Of a DNA stretch of 64,000 nt, positions 59,086-64,000 are shown one piece after another. The position numbers and the translations under genes are program-made. The stretch's first letter is position 1; each line of letters begins with the position of its first letter. The stretch is from the NCBI GenBank assembly GCA_029260715.1, contig JAJDCS010000003.1, forward strand, positions 62,001 to 126,000. Direction: 5' to 3'. This DNA is from Phycisphaeraceae bacterium (GTDB lineage: Bacteria > Planctomycetota > Phycisphaerae > Phycisphaerales > Phycisphaeraceae). The notes beneath the pieces were generated by a model. That model was not told where the DNA came from and ran no database searches. It saw only the letters and a program-made list of their open reading frames with translations.

Positions 59086-59679
59086 ATGGTGCAGAGCACA
59101 CGAAATACGAAGAAGGCGCTGCTGGAGGCGACGATGGGGCAGGTGGCGGCCGGGGGGCTGGAGTCGCTGACGATCAACGCGATCGCACGGCGCACGGGTG
59201 TGACGGAGGGGGCGATCTACCGGCACTACCGGGGTAAAGAAGACCTGCGTTGGCAGGCGTTCGCGCAGACGGTCGAGGACATGGCCGGTGAGAAGCAGGC
59301 GTTGGTGGCGGCGGACCTGTCGTTTCGTGAGAAGGTGCGCCAGTGGGTGTGGCTGACGTTTGACTACTACGACCGCAGGCCCGACGCGTTTACGTATGTG
59401 CTGCTGACGGCGCACCCTCAGCCCGCGGGAGAGGCGGACAGGGAGATCACCACGCGCCAGGGCAGGCTATTTAAAGAAGTGTTCGTGCGCGCCTGTGCGT
59501 GCGGTGAGGTGCGGGAGATGGAGCCCGCGTTGGCGTTGTGCCACCTCACGGGGTTGATGCTCAACGTGCCGGAGATGATCAATAGCGGGGCGTTGGAGGG
59601 GCCCGCTTCTGATTATGTGGACCGCGTGGCCGAGGCGGTGTGTCGGGTGCTGTGCCCGGGTGGAGAAGAGTTATTGTGA
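59086..59679 (+). CDS. TetR/AcrR-family transcriptional regulator
   Basis: 197 residues. The N-terminal helix-turn-helix is seen as KKALLEATMGQVAAGGLESL, TINAIARRTGVTEGAIYRHY, RGKEDL (about 9-54). The rest is a helical ligand domain of unknown specificity (FDYYDRRPDAFTYVLLTAHP). Codon use is G-rich on the coding strand, unlike all earlier + strand genes. A palindrome at 59055 suggests self-control. The spondin PEP-CTERM gene is 115 bp downstream. Confidence 0.9.
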   Translation: MVQSTRNTKKALLEATMGQVAAGGLESLTINAIARRTGVTEGAIYRHYRGKEDLRWQAFAQTVEDMAGEKQALVAADLSFREKVRQWVWLTFDYYDRRPDAFTYVLLTAHPQPAGEADREITTRQGRLFKEVFVRACACGEVREMEPALALCHLTGLMLNVPEMINSGALEGPASDYVDRVAEAVCRVLCPGGEELL

Positions 59680-59794
59680 TCCAGTGAGGGGAAAGGGGGA
59701 GTTGGTTGTTTGTGTATTTCGCGGCGCGGGGTGGGTGAGTGACCCGCTTGTTTAGAGCGCCGCAGAGGCAATTGGTTTTGTAAGGAGAACGATC

Positions 59795-60670
59795 GTGCGT
59801 AGCACAAGTGTTTTGAAGATGGCGGCGGCGGCTGGGCTGCTGGTTGCCGGGCAGGCAGCGGTAGCGGCGGTGCAGGTGCAAGTGGAGGTGACGAGCAATG
59901 CGCCGGCGGACGGTGTGTACCTCACGCCCGTGTGGGTGGGGTTCCACAACGGCAGTTTCGACAGCTACAACAGTGGCTTGTCGGCTCAGCCTGGCTTGGA
60001 GCGGATCGCTGAGGACGGCGACGCGACCCAGCTCAGCACGGACTTTGGCGATGGTAAGACGTACGTTGACACAAGCGGCGGCCCCGCGGTCAGCGCGACG
60101 GTGGACTCGGGCCAGGCCGGCGGCGAGCGCGTGCAGGGGTCAGTCGGGGGCGGGCCGATCGGGCCTGGCTCGACACACACTGCGATGTTTATGATCGATC
60201 AGACCGGCGAGAATCAGTACTTCTCGTACGCGTCGATGGTGATCGCCAGCAGCGATTACTTTATCGCCAACGGCAGCGCGGCGGCGCACGACCTGAGCGG
60301 GCTAATGAACATCGGCGACGAGGTGTCGTTCACGGTGGGCGCGTCGGGCAGCGTAAACGACGCGGGCACGGAAGTGAATGACTTCGCCACGTCGGCGGCC
60401 AACGGTTTGTTCGGCATCCCCGGCGGTCAGACTGGGCCCGACCAGGGCGCGGACGAAGGGGGTGTGGTGGCGAGCGTGACCGACCCCTACGACGACTTCC
60501 TGAATCGGCCGACTGACTTTGACACGAACTTCCCGAACTTCCAGTTCAATGACAGCGGCTTGTACCCAAACGGGATCGCCACGGTGACGATCTCAGTGGT
60601 GCCGGAGCCCGCGTCAATGTCGGTGCTGATGGGTCTGGGCGCGTGGGTGCTCGGTCGTCGGCGTCGGTAA
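59795..60670 (+). CDS. Spondin-domain PEP-CTERM protein
   Basis: 291 residues from a GTG behind AAGGAG. The signal peptide is MAAAAGLLVAGQAAVAA. The domain that follows (VTSNAPADGVYLTPVWVGFH, NGSFDSYNSG, LERIAEDGDATQLS) matches the spondin N domain pattern (PVWVxFHxGxFD...LAEDG). The C-terminus SVVPEPASMSVLMGLGAWVL then GRRRR is a PEP-CTERM anchor. It would be displayed at the cell surface after exosortase cutting. A strong terminator follows at 60704. Confidence 0.87.
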   Translation: MRSTSVLKMAAAAGLLVAGQAAVAAVQVQVEVTSNAPADGVYLTPVWVGFHNGSFDSYNSGLSAQPGLERIAEDGDATQLSTDFGDGKTYVDTSGGPAVSATVDSGQAGGERVQGSVGGGPIGPGSTHTAMFMIDQTGENQYFSYASMVIASSDYFIANGSAAAHDLSGLMNIGDEVSFTVGASGSVNDAGTEVNDFATSAANGLFGIPGGQTGPDQGADEGGVVASVTDPYDDFLNRPTDFDTNFPNFQFNDSGLYPNGIATVTISVVPEPASMSVLMGLGAWVLGRRRR

Positions 60671-60703
60671 GAACGTTTGAGAGGTTTTGGAGAAAGATTT
60701 TGG

Positions 60704-60735
60704 AGCCCACGGGTATCAACCCGTGGGCTTCTTTT
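60704..60735 (+). terminator. Rho-independent terminator after the spondin PEP-CTERM gene
   Basis: AGCCCACGGG, TATCAA, CCCGTGGGCT, then TCTTTT. Perfect 10-bp stem 33 bp after the stop. Confidence 0.92.
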
Positions 60736-60763
60736 ATGTAGGGGGGTAAGGGATTCGCCAGAA

Positions 60764-60790
60764 CGCTGGCGGGCAAGCCGCCAGTGGCAC
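60764..60790. repeat. GTGCCAC hairpin, TGGCGG stem, inverted
   Basis: CGCTGGCGG, GCAAG, CCGCCAGTGGCAC read on the + strand, the reverse of the element type at 21769. Confidence 0.75.
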
Positions 60791-60815
60791 ACGGCGAGCA
60801 TATTCGTTCGAGATC

Positions 60816-60846
60816 GCACTACACAGCGGACTGTGTAGTGGCACCC
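60816..60846. repeat. GGGTGCCAC hairpin, TACACAG stem, inverted
   Basis: GCACTACACAG, CGGA, CTGTGTAGTGGCACCC on the + strand. Confidence 0.8.
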
Positions 60847-60889
60847 GGCCGAAGTGGTTGCCGTTGTGAGAGATACTTTCAACACAGAA

Positions 60890-60947
60890 GACTGCTCCCT
60901 GATCCGCCTGAGGCGGACGGCTCGTCGCGGTAACACTTGGATTCAAA
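60890..60947. repeat. GAGCCG repeat, inverted, GCCTGAGGC variant
   Basis: GCTCCCTGA, TCCGCCTGAGGCGGA, CGGCTCGTCG, then TAACACTTGGATTCAAACTG. With its flank it is the inverse of 54430-54492. No gene lies between 60736 and 61037. Confidence 0.75.
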
Positions 60948-61037
60948 CTGACCCACTGCCGGGCGTTTAATTTGCTAGTTTTTTTATTGATTCTTGAATA
61001 TACTATTAGTGCGTTGCGACAGGAGGGTCTTGTTCAC

Positions 61038-64000
61038 ATGGCTAACAACGTCTGGCTACGTGCTTTGTGCGTTGCTGTGGGGCTGCTTGGCGGCACGGCG
61101 GGTGGTCAGACGACTTCGACGTGGCTTGGCGGTTCGGGTGACTGGAACGACCCGTCGAAGTGGAGCGGCGGGGTTGTGCCCGGGGGTAGCCTGGTTACCA
61201 ACATTTTTATTGATGGGGGTAAGTCGGCTGCCTCGGTGGTCAATATCGACTTTCTCGTGTTGCGGTTTAACAGCCTCACCATCGACCCGTCCGACACGCT
61301 TCGGGGTAGGGCTGAGATCAAGATTGAGGACGATGGCGGCTTGTTTAATCACGGGTTTGTGCTGTCTGAGGGTTCGGATTTTTTGACATTCGAGCCGACT
61401 GCATTGAACCGCATCCTGCCGGTAACCAACTCTGGGACGATACAAGCCATCAACGGCGGGCTGATGTCGTTTACGAACACGACCATCAGCAACACCGGGA
61501 CGATCCACGTGGGCGGTGAGTCGGGCATTGGGTTCTTAAACAACACCACGGTGGCTGGCGGCACGCTTTCTGGTTCGGGAGAGAGTTTGTTTTTGATCGA
61601 TACTCGGCCGATTACGTCTCCCCCCAATTCGCCGCCGTCGTCGGTGGTGTTCGATGGTGTTACGCTTGACAGCGGTGTGTTGGTGGTGCATTCCCCGCAT
61701 GAATTTGAGTCGCAGGCCAACAACGGGCACAACGCGACGCTGAAGGGTGCGGTGGTTAACAACGGCATTTGGAGTTTGAACGGCGGTGGTAAGCGCAACC
61801 AGCACGTTGTGATTCTGGATTCTGGGGTTTCTCTGGGCGGGGCGGGCGGTATTGTGATGTCGCCGCCGGGCTCGGGCTTTTCGGGGCCGCGATTCAACAT
61901 TGTGCGTGTGTCCACCGGTGTGGCGACTCAGGAGGCGGATCACTCGGTGCTGGGCAGCGGGGCTATCCAATTCGACGTTGATAGCACGCTGATTAACAAA
62001 GGCTCGATCGTTGGGGATCAGACCGACCCGTTGGTGATTGAGAGAAGCTCGCTTCATGTGTCGGATAACAGGGTGTTGGTCAATGAAGGGGTTCTGGCGG
62101 CGATAAACGGGGGGCGGTTGGTCTTGGGAGAAGCGATCGCGGTTGTGAACAACGGTGGGACGGTGGAGGCTTTGGACGGTTCTACGGTGGAGGTGCGTAG
62201 CAGCGTCGCGGGCGGGTCGTTGGTCACGGAGGGCTCGGGGGTCATCAAGGTAATGGGGCCAAACGGTGCGCCTATTTCGATGTTTTTACGCGATATCACC
62301 CTGGAGGCGGGCAGCAACATCGAGTTTGACAGCACGGTTGAGATTGAAAGCAGCCTAATTAATAACACGGACGTAACGCAGGCCGACCGGTTTACGCTTG
62401 TTGCGGCGCCGGGCGAAACAGACGTTGTGCTGACGGGAACGGGCACGATGCGGGACGCCGGCTTTTTTACGCAGGGCGATGCTCGGCTGATCAACGAAAC
62501 GGGTCACACCCTGCGCGGGTCGACAGAAATCCGCGGGCACGCGGTGAACAAAGGCACGATCATCGCTGACGGCTTCTCCAGCATCATTGCCCCTGTGTCC
62601 GGGGCGGGGTTTGTGAATGAAGGGACGCTGCGATCCGATTCGTTTCTGATATTGACGGGGAAGGTGACTAATACGGGTCATGCGATTGAGGTCGCTGATG
62701 GTGAGCAGCTATTGCTTAGGAACGCCCAGATATCCGGAGGGGCTATCACCACGGGGGGCACGGGGACCGTCGAAGTTATTAACCTTCCTATCACCGAGGG
62801 TATTACCTCCCTGACAGATGTTGTGGTGTCGGCTGGGATTCAGTTTGAGATGAATACTCATGATGTTTCTATCGCTGGGACGGTGACCAACCACGGCGAT
62901 TGGGCGCTGGACTCGTTCTCCACGCCTTCCGATCAAGCTGTACTGACGGTCGGGACGCCGTCGGCTTCTAACACCATTACGCTGACAGGGAACGGGACGG
63001 TTACGCTGATGGATAACCCGTATAACGAGCTCACTTTTTTGGTTGACCCCGGCGATACGGAAGGGACAAGGACGCTGGTGCACGGAGCTGACCACACGAT
63101 CCAGGGGGCCGGGTCGTTCGGGCTTAACACGGGTGGTGTTGTGAACCACGGGGCGGTGATTGCCAATGTTGATAACGCTCTGACGATCGACCCGAACGGT
63201 TTAGGTTTTATGAACGACGGGACGCTTGGGGCTACCGGTGTTGGCGGGCTGGTGCTTCACGACGGGGTGTTTACGAATATGGCAGGCGGGCGCGTCGTGG
63301 CGGAATCAAGCATTGCGCTGACGGGTGGTAGCACGCTGACCAATTTAATGGGCGGTGTGGTGTCCGGCGGGGGTGAGATCGATGCATCAGACGGTCAGTT
63401 TATTAACCAGGGCACGCTGGGGCCTGGCAGTTCCACGGGCGTGCTGGGCTTTATCGGCGATTACAGCCAATCGGGCACCGGCAACATCGAGATCGAACTG
63501 GCGGGCAGCGGCGGTGTGGCGGGCAGCGACTTTGATCAGGTGACGGTCACGGCGAACGCGTTGCTCGACGGGGGGCTTGACATTCTGCTAAGCGGTGGGT
63601 TTGTTCCGAACTACGGCGACGCGTTTGAAGTGCTTATCGCGGGCACTCGCACGGGCGAGTTTAGCGTTATCAACGGGGCGTTCATCAACGAGGACATGAC
63701 GCTGGCGCCGGCGTATGACCACGGGGGCAACGCGGGCTTAACGCTGATCGCGGTGATCCCGGGCGACGCGGACATGGACGGTGTTATCAATGGGCAAGAC
63801 CTCTTGGCGTGGCAAGCTAACTTGTTTACGAACGGAGGGTGGGCGGAGGGCGACTTCAACCTTGACGGCATGGTGAACGGGCTGGACCTTTTGATTTGGC
63901 AGTCACACTTGTTTGCTTCGGTGGGGAGCGTCGGCGGTGCGGTCTCGCTTGGTGCGGATTCGGCTGTGCCCGAGCCTGGGGCGGGGGCGGTGCTGATGGG
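61038..64000 (+). CDS. Large dockerin/PEP-CTERM surface protein (cut by right edge)
   Basis: 987 codons without a stop from the ATG at 61038 to the window edge. Signal peptide WLRALCVAVGLLGGTAGG. Near 33-45 STWLGGSGDWNDPSKW is the GNW-type start of autotransporter-like passenger domains. About 850 residues of beta-solenoid repeats follow (VNNGIWSLNGG, LINKGSIVG, LVNEGVLAAINGGRLVL, FVNEGTLRSD). Two dockerin type I calcium loops lie near 908-963: GDADMDGVINGQDLLAWQAN and GDFNLDGMVNGLDLLIWQSH. The last visible residues, AVPEPGAGAVLM, begin a PEP-CTERM anchor, so only about 15-20 residues are missing. AGGAGG lies 11 bases before the ATG. Confidence 0.88.
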   Translation, partial: MANNVWLRALCVAVGLLGGTAGGQTTSTWLGGSGDWNDPSKWSGGVVPGGSLVTNIFIDGGKSAASVVNIDFLVLRFNSLTIDPSDTLRGRAEIKIEDDGGLFNHGFVLSEGSDFLTFEPTALNRILPVTNSGTIQAINGGLMSFTNTTISNTGTIHVGGESGIGFLNNTTVAGGTLSGSGESLFLIDTRPITSPPNSPPSSVVFDGVTLDSGVLVVHSPHEFESQANNGHNATLKGAVVNNGIWSLNGGGKRNQHVVILDSGVSLGGAGGIVMSPPGSGFSGPRFNIVRVSTGVATQEADHSVLGSGAIQFDVDSTLINKGSIVGDQTDPLVIERSSLHVSDNRVLVNEGVLAAINGGRLVLGEAIAVVNNGGTVEALDGSTVEVRSSVAGGSLVTEGSGVIKVMGPNGAPISMFLRDITLEAGSNIEFDSTVEIESSLINNTDVTQADRFTLVAAPGETDVVLTGTGTMRDAGFFTQGDARLINETGHTLRGSTEIRGHAVNKGTIIADGFSSIIAPVSGAGFVNEGTLRSDSFLILTGKVTNTGHAIEVADGEQLLLRNAQISGGAITTGGTGTVEVINLPITEGITSLTDVVVSAGIQFEMNTHDVSIAGTVTNHGDWALDSFSTPSDQAVLTVGTPSASNTITLTGNGTVTLMDNPYNELTFLVDPGDTEGTRTLVHGADHTIQGAGSFGLNTGGVVNHGAVIANVDNALTIDPNGLGFMNDGTLGATGVGGLVLHDGVFTNMAGGRVVAESSIALTGGSTLTNLMGGVVSGGGEIDASDGQFINQGTLGPGSSTGVLGFIGDYSQSGTGNIEIELAGSGGVAGSDFDQVTVTANALLDGGLDILLSGGFVPNYGDAFEVLIAGTRTGEFSVINGAFINEDMTLAPAYDHGGNAGLTLIAVIPGDADMDGVINGQDLLAWQANLFTNGGWAEGDFNLDGMVNGLDLLIWQSHLFASVGSVGGAVSLGADSAVPEPGAGAVLM

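Noticed and set aside
60487-60936. Minus-strand frame of 149 codons at 60.5-60.9 kb
   Set aside because: It crosses a terminator and three repeats and lies opposite the end of the spondin PEP-CTERM gene.
1-64000. CRISPR array
   Set aside because: The repeats are dispersed singly with unequal spacing and flanking ends of their own; no regular repeat-spacer array and no cas gene were seen.

Overview
The window looks like part of a GC-rich chromosome of a planctomycete, most probably of the Phycisphaerae type. The basis is indirect: several secreted proteins end in a PEP-CTERM anchor (VPEP, a hydrophobic helix, an Arg-rich tail), one joins dockerin repeats to such an anchor, and families frequent in planctomycetes are present (DUF4331, DUF1569, DUF1355-like amidotransferase, PIG-L deacetylase). 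No rRNA or species marker is present, so the name is an inference.

Layout: 0-1.3 kb obg (left-truncated) and coaX; 1.3-1.9 kb a decayed IS5-like element sitting in an IS110-type transposase remnant; 2-10.7 kb glucokinase, a sigma factor, gcvT, a GATase-like/PIG-L pair, a phosphofructokinase, a SIS sugar isomerase and ychF; 10.9-20.5 kb a PqiA-like protein, a PEP-CTERM protein, a DUF4331/TPR/small membrane protein group, a UbiD decarboxylase and two multi-pass membrane proteins; 20.5-29.5 kb pheA, an M20 peptidase, DUF1569, a large sodium symporter, accA, tyrA and proC; 30-38 kb a surface-glycan set (sulfotransferase, glycosyltransferase, neuB, neuD) with an amidohydrolase and an OmpA lipoprotein; 38-47.5 kb a 1217-residue AsmA-like protein, a STAS protein, gyrA and a TPR lipoprotein; 48-53.4 kb a VgrG/DUF2169 type VI secretion cargo module and a GIY-YIG protein beside tRNA-Asn; 53.6-58.7 kb rplU, yjbQ, an EEP hydrolase, a beta-helix PEP-CTERM protein and a GNAT; 59-64 kb a TetR regulator, a spondin-domain PEP-CTERM protein and a large dockerin/PEP-CTERM protein running off the right edge.

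Two features stand out beyond the genes. First, the intergenic space is packed with small non-coding elements of about 104-128 bp. They pair a few kinds of terminal inverted repeat (TAGAGCA..., ATACGGAT..., GTGTGT.AGAAG) with a set of interchangeable hairpin cores. The hairpin stems differ between copies but stay base-paired, elements are nested at TA dinucleotides, and one element lies in frame inside the DUF2169 gene. Second, the + strand is C-rich almost throughout bases 1 to about 59,000, whichever strand the genes are on, and then becomes G-rich. The switch falls at an AT-rich intergenic region and would fit a replication origin, although no DnaA-box cluster is visible.

Functional links: pheA and tyrA cover the last steps to phenylalanine and tyrosine; UbiD and the amidohydrolase could belong to the futalosine menaquinone route; neuB and neuD point to nonulosonic acid; the PEP-CTERM proteins need an exosortase that is not in the window.
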